From the NCBI GenBank assembly GCA_029817715.1, contig JARUPY010000073.1:1-64000 (forward strand): a DNA stretch of 64,000 nucleotides, given 5' to 3'. The notes beneath the pieces are model-generated. The model was not told where the DNA came from. It did not search any database and saw nothing but the letters and a program-made list of their open reading frames with translations. This stretch comes from Melastoma dodecandrum (taxonomy: Eukaryota; Streptophyta; Magnoliopsida; Myrtales; Melastomataceae). Position 1 is the stretch's first letter. Every line of letters starts with the position of its first letter. Positions 48,760-60,600 of the stretch are shown here, one piece after another. The position numbers were made by a program, and so were the translations under genes.

Positions 48760-49731
48760 TTCATGCTTCTGCTCTTTATCTTTGTACCAGCAATCACGAT
48801 CTGAATGAGTTGGGAACTTGCATCTCCTACACCAAATACGGTAATATTTTGTTTCGTGATTATTTTTTCTACAGATGCGGCATTCTGCTTCTACTTCTCC
48901 ATGACCGCTTCTGTGCTGACCTTCTGGTCGTCCTTCTGCATAGCCTCTGCCTCTACCACGAGACCTGCCTCCGCATCCTCTGTCGTAGGACCTTCTGTTG
49001 TTTTCTTAACGTTTTTGCTTATGCTCAGAAACATTCAACTTCACTTGAAATACTTGTTCTACCGGGCCTGTGTACTTGCTGACCCGCTTCTCATGGGATT
49101 CTAGGGAACCCATCAATTCATAGATGGAAACTTATGTGAGATCATTCATCTCTTCAATCATTGTTATCACATGTTCAAACTTTTGTGGCAAGCTTCTGAG
49201 GATTTTCTCCACAACTTTTCGATCCGGAACAACTTCTCCGCAACTCTTCAATTGATTGAGGATTTCCACGATCCTTGAGAAGTAGTCTTTGACGTATTCT
49301 GTGTCTTTCATGGATAGATTGTCGAAGTCTCTCCAAAGGTTCTGCAGCTTTATAGAGATCTTGAACTCCTTCTTTAGGACCTCCCAAACTTCATTCACCT
49401 TCTTCAGGCCGAATATCCTTGGGTAGATGGTCTTGCTCACATATTGTTACATAATCCATAGAGTCATGGCATTCTTCATGACGTTCTCCTTGTACGCCTT
49501 CTGCTCATCTTCTGTGGGGTTGATGACACCTTCTGCGGAAGTGTTGTCACCTTCTGGGAGAAAGATTCCTTTTAGAACTTCTTCGTAGCCTTCCTCCACA
49601 AGTTTCCACAGATCTTGCGAAAGGAAAATTGTCTCCATTTGAGAACTCCAATAGTCGAAGTGCTCACTGTCGAAGATGGGGATTTGGTTGGGAGAAAAAG
49701 TGAAGAACATGTTGCCAGCGGATGCAGACAT
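48760..49731 (-). pseudogene. Copia gag, inactivated
   Basis: It starts at 49731 (MSASAGNMFFTF). The core F-D-S-E-H-F-D-Y-W-S-S-Q-M-E and the UBN2-type segment VWEVLKKEF and LRSLPQKFEHVIT are typical of plant copia capsid. A TAA separates the two open parts near 49446. The zinc knuckle near 48830-48780 reads CRRCKFPTHSDRDC, a CCHC pattern. The start is 27 bases inside the primer-binding side of the 5' LTR. Confidence 0.9.
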
Positions 49732-49741
49732 GACCTTCTAC

Positions 49742-49753
49742 GCTCTGATACCA
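49742..49753 (-). other. Copia primer-binding site
   Basis: The minus strand reads TGGTATCAGAGC, four bases inside the 5' LTR end. Confidence 0.92.
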
Positions 49754-49757
49754 AATT

Positions 49758-50118
49758 TGTTGGGGGTTATGTGTATATGATTGGATAGGAAGGGAGAAGG
49801 TGCTAGCAGAACGTAGCTTTTGTACTGCCGACGACCTTCTGTAGGATAGAGGAAATCTTCTAGAGAGCCGCTGCACCGACAAAGAGTGTTTTGGCTACGA
49901 TTTCTCTTTCTTTAAACTTTCTCTCTCACTTACATGAGATGTCTACACGTCCCTTTATATATAGGGAAGAGTAGGAAAACTAAATGTCAAAAGAAACCGA
50001 CACCTCAAATGACATATTTAATCATCTACTTAAATGCTCTACTTAATGACCCACTTAAATGACATTTCCTTTACTAACTTTAATACCAATTAATCTTGAT
50101 CATAAATTACCTTCAACA
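49758..50118 (-). repeat. 5' LTR of the full-length copia element
   Basis: 361 bp, collinear with 45352-45711 with few differences. It ends in CTTCAACA followed by the second GGTCA. Confidence 0.95.
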
Positions 50119-50739
50119 GGTCATTCGTGGACTTGTTTATAGCCTATTCATGATCAAAGCTTTTAGGATTCATGGCCCATGCATACCTACAATAGCCTTT
50201 TATTTGCCTCCGACGACATTATGGTTGGATACAATAAGATATCACTTACACGAGGACGAATTTAAATTCCCACTATTTATCAAAACACGTTCAATCTCGA
50301 TTATTCAATCGATCGAATTTAATAACCAAATTAAACAAAACCTTGAAATAAAGAAAAATAATAATAATTCTATCGAATTTAAAGTTAAAGTTAATTATTT
50401 CACTTAATAACTAATCGCACGTCATATATGATTAACACACTTAAATGACTTGTTTGATAACCTAAAATCCGATTATCTCCTTGTTCCACTTTCATTGTCA
50501 TAAAACGTACATCTCAATAAATAGTTATCACATTATTTCTAGGTAGATTAATTATCAAGTGTCCCATAAAAAACAATCACTATTTTATTACTACAATTTG
50601 GTATATTTATATCTCACTCGGCAATATTCATGTCTTCCATGAAGATTAACCTAAGTTATTTCTATTCTCGTGTTTAACATATGATTCCCCGTTCGAGTTC
50701 ACCTAAATTTAATAATAAGTTATATTGGTGGCTTGTCGA
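50119..50739. other. Continuation of the interrupted host sequence, no gene recognised
   Basis: Begins with the second GGTCA. Joined across the copia insertion it continues the sequence left of 45351, so it may belong to the same unit as the foldback palindrome. AT-rich, without a recognised gene. Confidence 0.5.
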
Positions 50740-51122
50740 TAAGAAAGCATTAAGTTTGAATAGAGAAATTCAAACATAAATAATCCAAAGAGTGTCAAAA
50801 AGATGAACTCTTAACTAATTGACAAAATTCATCTTAACCATAAAAATTAGTTCACAACAAAAGTAAATAAAAATAGGAATTCAATCCAAAACACTAACAA
50901 CGACATAACGAAAAACTAAAAAAAAAAAAGAGTTAGATGATTATCCTCAATCGACAGTTCATTATCACCAATAGCCTCCGACCATCCCTCGCACAACGAG
51001 ATGGTGGAAGTCCATTTTATTCTTTTAAAGATTGCAACCTTGGGAATCTCGGGAATCTAAAAAATAATAATTTATCCATTGTCCGTACAATTGAACCAAC
51101 ACCGCGGGAGAATCTACAAAGG
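50740..51122 (+). repeat. Direct repeat pair, left copy (TRIM-like candidate)
   Basis: About 380 bp aligned by eye with 51680-52002. Shared blocks: ATAAGAAAGCA(C/T)TAAGTT, CTCAAACATAA-like, AAGTGTCAAAA, GATGAACTCT, GAAGTCC-TTTTATT and GAATCTA(C/T)AAAGG. Ends are approximate. Confidence 0.65.
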
Positions 51123-51679
51123 TTAAGGACGTATGTCCAGCTACACCGCATGGAAGTATTAGAATTGAACGGACCAGACGGTGCGACAGCATTAGAATCC
51201 TTTTTCGTAGCACACGCGTAAGCAGAAAGATGAGAAAGACATCCGAAAGTTCCTAGACGTTATAATGAAACTACATATCAGCATTCCATTCATGGAAGCA
51301 CTAGAGAATATGTCGAGCATTAAGCAAATTTATTTATTTTAACCAAAACATCCTACATGATTCCTCTCGAAAAGGCGAGAGACCGATCAGCTAATTGCAA
51401 TGTGACTGAGGTGAGTTTTTACTTCCCCGAACACATTCTCGATATATAGATACAATCAATAAGTTAAAAAACTAGCACCAAGTACAATGCATTTTTGTTG
51501 AAATTCAAAGCCAATTGAGAAGGATACGACGAAAACTACCTGGATACCTGAACTTTGGAGGCATCATTTTCTACAAGATGGTGTTACACTATTCGGTTAA
51601 AGCAACAATTTCGAACTAATTGAGATGTTTCATCCATTCTTGGAAGTTTTACGTTTGTTAAGATGTCGCACAAGGCACT

Positions 51680-52002
51680 CAATAAGAAAGCACTAAGTTC
51701 GAATAGAAATACTCAAACATAATCATTTAAAAGTGTCAAAAGCGATGAACTCTGATTAATTGTCAAGATCTATTTAACCCTAAGCAAAAGTAATTAATTC
51801 ATACTGAAAGTAGGAGAAATTCAATATTAAACATTGACGATGAAATAAAGAAAATTTAAAAAACCAAGAGTTTGGTAGTATGTCCTAGTCAACGACTCCT
51901 TGTCCACAACAACCTCTTTGGGCGACCCCGCTCTCCTAATGAGATAATAGAAGTCCTTTTATTTCTCTAGAAATTGCAATCCCAAAAAGAATAATCTATA
52001 AA
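51680..52002 (+). repeat. Direct repeat pair, right copy (TRIM-like candidate)
   Basis: Partner of 50740-51122 in the same orientation, separated by about 560 bp without a recognised gene. The layout resembles a small terminal-repeat retroelement, but no primer-binding site or target-site duplication is identified. Confidence 0.65.
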
Positions 52003-55000
52003 GGAAGTATTTTTCCTTCCTAGATTCATCCCCTTCCTTTTTTTTCGTTCGGTTGGACGAGAATTTTATACAACAGCACAAAGTCTCAGGTAAATGACGG
52101 TCACCGGCCTCTCTACCAACGATTCTTCATTCCCCGATATGCTTTTCCTTCTTCGATTTTACTATCAAAATACACAGAAAGCATACCACTAAACGGTTGG
52201 ACAAGATATTCATAAAATAAATAATAAACTCAACGATATGCCCATTAACTAACATAAATCGAGTATGGATTGTAAGTCCCCTGACTCTATTTTCAGAGTT
52301 ATTAGTAGTTGCGGTAGATTTTGCTTATTTTTATTTTTTATTTATATAAAAAAGGATCACTTTCACTTAGAAGAACAAACTTTAAAAGGCTTTTATTTTT
52401 ATTTTATTTTTTTGCTACGTTTATTCAAAATGGATAGATAATTTTTTGTAAAGTTCAAACTTTTACCTACTGAATGGTGAAGTGTAGGAAATTTTGTATA
52501 GTAGATGAAGATAAGTGTTGTAGTGCCACAGTACTTACTTTGAATGTGTTACCTCGTTATCTCTGTCTTTTCGTTTAATTAGTAGGTGATGATGACGACC
52601 ATGATGTGATCAAGAATGAAGACAATAGCCGATAATAATTAATGATTCCTTCGGCCGGCGTCTCATAAGTTTTAGGCGAATATCCCCATCAAAATAAAAG
52701 GGAAATATATTCAATGAAAACAAAAACAAGGCCGAGATAAACGATTAATTTAGTTTTAGCGATCAAATTTCCTTATTTAGAAAACAAAGATTCCTAAGTT
52801 AAGGATGTCCGGACGCTCACAATAGTGAAGCTGCTAAGTACTCAACCATACAATTTCAGCATGGATTGGTTGTCACCAGCGCGTGTGGAGATTATTTGGG
52901 CTGACCATGCCAAAACTTGTGACAGAAGTGGCATAACTGAGTTACAAGTATCATTGAAGTTAGATGATACATTTCACATTATTTGCTTACGAGATTTACA
53001 TGTTGGCTCGTGCTTTGGACCACCGCCAAGATCCATAGACGGCCGTGATATTTGGGAAGCTGTCCTGATGCTAATCATCATCAATTAGGGTAAATTAAGG
53101 AATCATAGGAAAGAATTATAGTATGAAGGGAGATTGCCTTGGATGAAAGGAAAAGAAAAAGGCACGCTTATAAGCCCTAATCTCACTAACAAAATGTAAT
53201 TACATTTGAAATGGTGGTGATATTTAATGGGGGATAGGGTGTTGCCTTTTCAGTCTCACCCATTTGAAAGAAACGAAATTCTTTTTGGTCCCAATCATAA
53301 ATTTAGATATCTTTACCCTAATCTTTACTCTAGACATCTTTCACATGGGTAAAATGCCAAGAATGATATTTTTCACATTCCCAATGACCTTGAGTTTCTA
53401 AGAATTCATTCTTTTGAAATTTCAATATGTTGCTACAATTAATATTCTTTATGAATTCATAATATTTGAAATAAAATATATGTATGGTGCAGTCATTCTC
53501 TGTTTATGGTTTAATATGTGAAGCAGATTAGTCCGGACGAGAAAAGAAATATCTTGATATTTTTTTAGGTATAAATATCTAAACTAAACCCAAAAATTAA
53601 TTATCATACTATTTTAATCCATATTCGACATCCCATAAATAAACCTTTACGTATTAAATGTAGGGCTTTGACGGGGTAGACGCGACTTTAACTAAAAAAG
53701 TCCATAAGAACTATACATGGTAATTATTATTTTCTTTGGGTGAGATGGGTGTGATGTTACCCCTATTTAAGTAGGACGCAAATAATTATGATCGTCCATT
53801 TAAAGCAGGCGCCAACCCCAACTCTCCCGCGACTTTCCAAAATATATATTTCACTCCACCCACCGACGCTATAAAAGGAGGAGCACTTTGACCCCTTATT
53901 ACTTTCAAAATAATTACTACGGTTCACTTCGCTTCCCTTCCCACCTAAGCCAAGCAATGTTCGATTCGACAGCTGTGTCGTGTCCCTTCTACATTCCTAG
54001 TTTTTCTCCATTCTGATGATGATGATGATATAATAATGATAAATAGAGGAGCCCGAATCCACGGTATTATTGCCGCGTGAGCCCGTTAGGCCCGTGATCG
54101 GTAATAACAACAATGATGATGGGGGTGGGGGGTGGGGGGGGTCCAGGGTGGTCGTCTGCGCACCGGATCCCACACCCCAGCGGTCATCTCAAGATAAACC
54201 CCACACACACACCCTCACATGGCCTTATGTCTTCACTTCACCACGTGTCCTGTCTCCCCCCGATTTTTTTATTATTTTTGAAATTAGAGAGTACCACTCA
54301 CAGTCACTCCTCTCGAAGGAACTGAAAAGTGAACATTAAATTCATCTTTCTACCGTTCTCGATTGTTTGTTACCTGCCATTTTTTTGTGTATGAAAAAAA
54401 AAAGAAGTGAAAAGATTCAATCAGACAATGTATGGTGTGAGTGGTTGCTTTTGTCTGGGCACACCACTCCCAAGGCGATTCCCCCCCCGGGAGGGTAATT
54501 AACGTACGTGTGCTTCAAAGTTAACCCCCCCCCCTAAAATTATCATTTGCTCCCGGTGATATGAAAGTGATTGTCTAGACTAGAAGATGTTGCCTGACAG
54601 AAACATAGTATTATAACACAAGTATACATCATTAAGAGACTCATCTTAATCTTTGTGTGAAGGGGGGAGAGTTTCGTCAGAGGTTGGAGAATCCTATGAT
54701 GATCAAAAGAAAAAGAAAACAATGATTACGGGGGGGTTTATATTTGGTGAGAGAGAGAGGGAGAGACAAGTCTAGTAGCTAAACGAAATGCCAACACGTG
54801 TTCGGACGCGTTGATTAAATCAGTCTAATCATTTTAAGCACTTGACTATTACGAGATGCTACTGTCATTCACCACTACCAGTTTCGCATTGGCCCATATT
54901 ATTTCTAGCAATCATTGATGAAGAAGTAAAAGTAAGTCCCGGATAAGAGAGAGAGGGAGGGGAATTGTTTATGCTTGGGTTGGGTCATATAATATTTGTA

Positions 55001-57100
55001 GGAATTTTCCTTTGGATTTGTTTCGTTGTTGGTTTCAGTGTTAGTGTACGTGTAACAATGTGTGTGTACCTCCTGCCCACACACACACACACACACACAA
55101 CTAAAGTTGGGGTATTTGTCGGAATTTATTAAAATAATCATGGCCATCCATCCATCCATCCCCCTTTACCAAAATGCAAAAATTGACACAGGGACGGGGG
55201 GAGGTCGTCCTGGGCACACTGTCCGGATCAAATATATTTTGGAAAAATATAATAATGGCAAGATTGAGGATGGAATCAATAACAATAAGCTTCTCTAAAT
55301 ATATCATTCGAAGAGATTGAGTCAGTCCATCCACAAGCTAACAATTCGATTACTCGGGGGGGGGCTCATTTTTTAACGGAATCTACTTATCATTAAATAT
55401 TTTTTTTGTTTGAATGGGAAAATACAAAAATAATAATAAATGCAAGGTTTTGATTACTTGGGAAAAAATACAAAAAAAAAATTTAAGGTGATTGGACGTC
55501 TCGAACAAGCAGGCACACATTTTCCATCCACCCCCACCAACTACGGACCACTCCTCACACCGACACTCCATTTTACCCTAAAAAAAGGCTTCGTTTGATA
55601 ACTCCCAAAACTTACGTTTTACTTTAATATAACTTTTTAACGCTCCATTTAATTTTCCTAGAAAAATAAAAGCCAAAATATTCCATTGGGAAAGCATCAA
55701 AATTCATGACTGCGTATTAACCGAACTGGCATTCATTTATGCAAAAATAAAATAGAATAGAATATACAGAGACAAGGGTATTTTCAAGCAGTGGTTAGTT
55801 AGATTTTGTTATATGGCCGGCTACAAATTATATAAAAAAAAAATGTGATCCTCGGAATTATTCATTCATTCATTCATATTTTCCATGGTGGGATGGGGGG
55901 GGGGGGGGGTTTGTTTTTGTATCTTGCTGATTCAATGATTTTAGGGAATAGTGACAATGGACAACTTGTTTGTGCTGAGAGTGACCAGCGATTCCATGAA
56001 GCAAAAAGATCAACTTCCGTCGCAGAAAGTGATATTCGTAGAGGGTTAAGGGATGCATGCGGGGAGAAAGAAAAAATAGATGAAACTATAAAAGAAAAAA
56101 AAAGCTAACCAAACCCATTAATGCTTGCCAATTGTCGTGACTTAATAATTGTATCGTAAATTTGTGACGTTATTATTACGAAAGGATTTATGTGGGGAGA
56201 ATAAAAGGGGAGTGTCGGCTGGAGGCAAAAGAAGAAACGAACAAAGCTGGAGAGGAAATTTTGGACAGTTGAGGCTGAGGCTGAAGTTGAGGCCAACCCA
56301 CGAGATCAAAAAGACTTTTTTTTTTGGGGGGGGGGGGTTTGGTTTGGACGGAGGTGTGCCGACGACGGCACTCGCTCTATCTTGGTTTTCTTTTTCTTTT
56401 TTTAATGGCAAATCTACCATTTAATACGTTCTTGTCCAACTGTTGAGTTTCCATCTCATTTAATGTCATGTACCGACAATTATTATTTGTTACTCTCGAC
56501 ACATATTTCATCTGGTTTAACAGCAAAAAACATATGGCCGACATATTTCAAATGGGATTTGATTGGTAGGAACTCGACGGGGTATTTGCCAAGAGAAATT
56601 CTAGATTTTTCTTTGGCTTTTCAATTTTTGGTCATTAACATGTTTTAAGTGAATATATTCCTTTATAATATCGTTGGGCCAACCCCACCCACCCCACCCA
56701 ACCTCACCATGATGAATAAATGAGACGGACAGCTCATGTCCTCCCCTCCCTGCCTCTCTCTTGATTAAATCTCTACTCCATCCACCACGACTTTACCCAA
56801 ATTAACCCCACCACCACATGTCTCCAACACTTATTTTAATTAATCAATTAATTAATTACACTATTCCATTCCGGGCGATAGAGCACTCACGGCGGCGCCA
56901 CCACCGCAACCCGGACCTGGCCCTCCCCCCACAAATCCACTTCTCTCTAATCATACAAGTCCGATCCCTTTTCTCTCTCTCTCACACAGTCAAAGTTTTT
57001 GGTTTCCTCTTCTTTTTTTTTTTAATTATTGCCAATAACACACGACAATCCCAATCTGTCCAAAGAACAAAAAAATAAAAGCCTAACACCTCATCTCATC
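52003..57100. other. Long intergenic region upstream of CESA
   Basis: No gene recognised. An 87-codon open frame at 52825-53088 has no family match I can name. The region has many simple repeats: GAT at about 54013-54032, CA at about 55078-55100, CATC at about 55145-55165 and ATTC at about 55857-55876. It also has long G or C runs near 54121-54142, 54480, 55351, 55893 and 56323. The part from about 56700 on is likely CESA promoter. Confidence 0.5.
55078..55100. repeat. CA dinucleotide microsatellite
   Basis: About eleven CA units in perfect tandem, likely polymorphic. Confidence 0.9.
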
Positions 57101-57109
57101 TCACCTGTC

Positions 57110-57173
57110 CGTCTCTCTCTCTCTGTCTCTCTCTTTTTACTTTCCTCTCTCTGTGTGTGTGTGTGTGTGTGTG
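57110..57173. repeat. CT and GT microsatellites in the CESA leader
   Basis: A CT-rich run (about 57110-57134) is followed by eleven TG units at 57152-57173. It lies about 450 bases before the CESA start codon, in the probable promoter or 5' untranslated region. CT-rich leaders are common in plant genes. Confidence 0.85.
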
Positions 57174-57617
57174 AGTTGTGTGTACTTCAAACCTACTCCT
57201 CATCTCCTTCTGAACCACATCCATACATCTCTCATCCCCACCCCCCTTCTGCATTGTCAGATCCTCCCTTCCCTCTTCCCTACCTCCTCCCACGGCCGAC
57301 TTCTCCCCCAGATTCCGATCCCCTGCTCTTACCCACCCCCCTAAAGCTGCTTCCTTTACGTTCTCCCGGTTGTGGGTATCGTCGGTCGGTCGAGGTGCTG
57401 AAGCTGGGTTGGACTTGGGGTGGAAAGGGACGGAAATGGAGCGTCGGTGACCGACACTGGAGGGGAAGAAGAAGGGCAATGCTAGATCGGCGGGTTTCTC
57501 GGAGGTCGTAGGTTGTTTTTTTTTTGTCGTAGTCTTGGGGTTGGACCGCGTGAAGATTGAGAATCTGGGTCTTGGGAGTTTGGGTTTCGCGGTAGCTTTC
57601 TGAGCAGAGGGGAAGGG

Positions 57618-60600
57618 ATGAATACGCTCGGGAGGCTCGTTGCTGGGTCTCACAACAGGAACGAGTTCGTCCTCATCAATGCCGAGGAGAGCTCCAGGGT
57701 AAAAATTCCCTTGCTTTTTCCCGTACAGTTCTTGCATTTCATCTTGCCGACAATTTCTGTGTGGGGGTGGGGGGATTGGAATAGTTTAGGACTTGCTGGG
57801 TTGGGGTTGATCGGAGTGCGAATCTGGGATCTGCGATTGCTTTTGCGTCTTGTTTGATTCCTGGTGGCTGGTTGTGGTCTCTCTTGATTGTTTGACTAAG
57901 ATTTGATCCCTTGTTCTGGCCTCCTTGTTGCTTGTCGATGCTGGTGGTTTGGACGGCTTTTGGGAGATTACCAGATCTCCTACTTATGGGTCAAATACAC
58001 TTCGGCGTTTTCTTTACAACATGTCTGGCTCCTTGAGATTGCCGTTGTTCAGTATAATTGAGAGAGAGAGAGCATGATTTGTGTCTACATTTTTCTATCA
58101 GAACTTATGACTTTAGCATTCGATGTTCCCCGTGTTTGAAATTTTAGACATCTTTGGAAGACTTGTCATTGTTCAAATGAAGATAAATGAGCGAGGAGGT
58201 ACTAACGTGTCTAGTTTGGTCTGTTGAGTCCTCTTTGCAGATCAAGTCTGTGAAAGAACTGAGCAACCAGATTTGCCAAATATGCGGGGACCCAGTTGAG
58301 CTAACTAAGGACGGCGAGCTTTTCGTCGCCTGCAACGAATGTGCCTTCCCGGTGTGCTTGCCATGCTACATGTATGAAAGAAGAGAGGGAAGTCAGGCTT
58401 GTCCTCAGTGCAAAACTCGATATAAGCGCATAAAAGGTGAGAGGATTCTCCACATTTCATGTCTAGCTCGAAACACGAGATTTTATACCTTTATCGGTTT
58501 GCAGACTTAAGATGCTTTGGAACTGCCAGGTTGTCCTAGGGTCGACGGCGATGAGGATGAGGACGGCTTTGACGATATATATGAGGAGCTGAACTGCCCC
58601 AAGCCTAATTCGAGCGGGCTGAATGGTGGGAATCTGGAAAGGGCTGCATCAGGAGTCGAGTCGGAGTTGGAATCAGCTGCACAACATTCTCAAATTCCCC
58701 TCTTGACCTATCATGAAGAGGTGAAACCATCATCATCCCGTGCAAACGCAGAAGTTGATGAGATCTTTCGTAAAGTTACGTTGTTTCAACTGGCTCATGT
58801 GGATTGTACCTCTGTCACTTTTTCCCACAGGACATGGAGATATCTCCTGATGGTCATGCTCTTATCATTCCTCCTGTGGATCCAATGTCGTATCCTGATC
58901 CATCAGTTCCCGGTATGTCACTTTTCATCCTAATTTTTCCGTGCGAATCTTATTTATTCTCACTATGCTTTCTCGTTGTCATCCCAGTGAATGACGGATC
59001 GTTGAATCGTACGGTGAAGCGCCGAATGTCTGATAGAGTAGATGTCACGGTGTATGGATATGGTAGTGTGGCATGGAAGGAAAGAATGGACAGATGGAAG
59101 AAGAAACAGAATGAGAGGCTTCAAGTCATCAAGCATCAAGGAGGCAGTGATGGCAGTAACTTGGATGGCGACGACTTTGATGATTCTACGTTACCCATGT
59201 GAGTTATTATTCTCTTTTCGATTTGCGGTCTATGAATTCTCTTGCTACGATCTAGTTTCTTAAAAACTTTGCTGTTGACATGCGGCAGGATGGATGAAGG
59301 GAGACAGCCTTTATCGAGGAAACTGCCACTCCCTTCGAGCAAGATCAACCCTTACAGGATGATAATTGTGATTCGTCTCGTGATCCTGGGCTTCTTTTTC
59401 CATTATAGAATCCGTCATCCCGTTGCTGATGCATATGGGTTGTGGCTGACATCGGTCATATGTGAAATATGGTTTGCCGTGTCTTGGATTCTGGATCAAT
59501 TCCCGAAATGGTACCCCATTGAGAGAGAGACGTATCTCGACCGGCTGTCTCTCAGGCAAGTAGTTCCTCTTTTTGGTTGGTCGAACATTTCATACAATAT
59601 TTCCCAATTTCATTGATAACAAGAATGTCCTTTTGAAACTCTTTGAAGGTATGAAAGGGAAGGAAAACCATCAGAGCTGGCTGCGGTGGACATCTTTGTG
59701 AGTACCGTCGATCCTATGAAGGAGCCTCCCCTAATTACTGCGAACACCGTCCTCTCAATTCTGGCCGTCGATTATCCTGTCGACAAGGTCGCATGTTATG
59801 TCTCTGATGACGGTGCGGCGATGCTTACATTTGAAGCGCTGTCTGAAACATCTGAGTTTGCAAAAATATGGGTGCCTTTCTGCAAAAAGTTCAACATCGA
59901 GCCCCGTGCTCCAGAGTGGTATTTCTCGCAGAAAATAGACTATCTCAAGGACAAAGTTCACCCAGAATTTGTTAAGGAGAGGCGTTTCATGAAGGTATCT
60001 AGAAAGTGGAGTCCGCTACTTTAGACCAATCTTCCTTTAAACTGGAAAACTAAGCTTCCGTTTTATTGTTTGTACATGCAGAGAGAATATGAGAAATTTA
60101 AAGTCAGCATAAACGCACTTGTTGCAACAGCACAAAAAGTGCCGGAAGATGGCTGGACAATGCAGGATGGTACTCCATGGCCTGGGAACAATGTCCGTGA
60201 TCATCCAGGCATGATCCAGGTTGGCTAATCGTCTTTGGCTGGGATGCTACTTGTGCAATTGGATACTGCTTTTATCCGCTATCAGACCACTGACATTGGT
60301 TTCTGTTCATACAGGTTTTCCTGGGACACAATGATGTTCGTGATGCGAGGAAAATGAACTACCCCGGCTAGTCTATGTTTCTCGTGAGAAGAGGCCAGGG
60401 TTTGAGCACCACAAGAAAGCTGGAGCCATGAATGCTCTCGTAAGCCCTTACTATGACCGGTTTAACAGCAAAAGTTGATTATTTACTTACGGTTTATGGT
60501 TCGAAACAGGTTCGAGTCTCAGCTGTGATCTCAAATGCGCCATATCTGTTGAACGTGGACTGCGACCATTACATAAACAATAGCAAGGCGCTCAGAGAAG

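Larger units (their letters stand above)
45352..50118 (-). mobile_element. Full-length, decayed Ty1/copia retrotransposon
   Basis: 4767 bp with ~360-bp LTRs (TG..CA ends), primer-binding site, polypurine tract AAGAGGGGG and a perfect 5-bp target-site duplication. On the minus strand, domains follow copia order: gag, zinc knuckle, protease, integrase, RT, RNase H. The element is complete in extent but disabled by stops and by loss of catalytic residues. The LTRs are very similar, so the insertion is much younger than the other elements here. It sits in non-coding sequence beside the foldback palindrome. Confidence 0.97.

Noticed and set aside
57096..57737. 213-codon minus-strand open frame
   Set aside because: Antisense to the CESA leader and first exon, with His-Thr repeats produced by the GT microsatellite.
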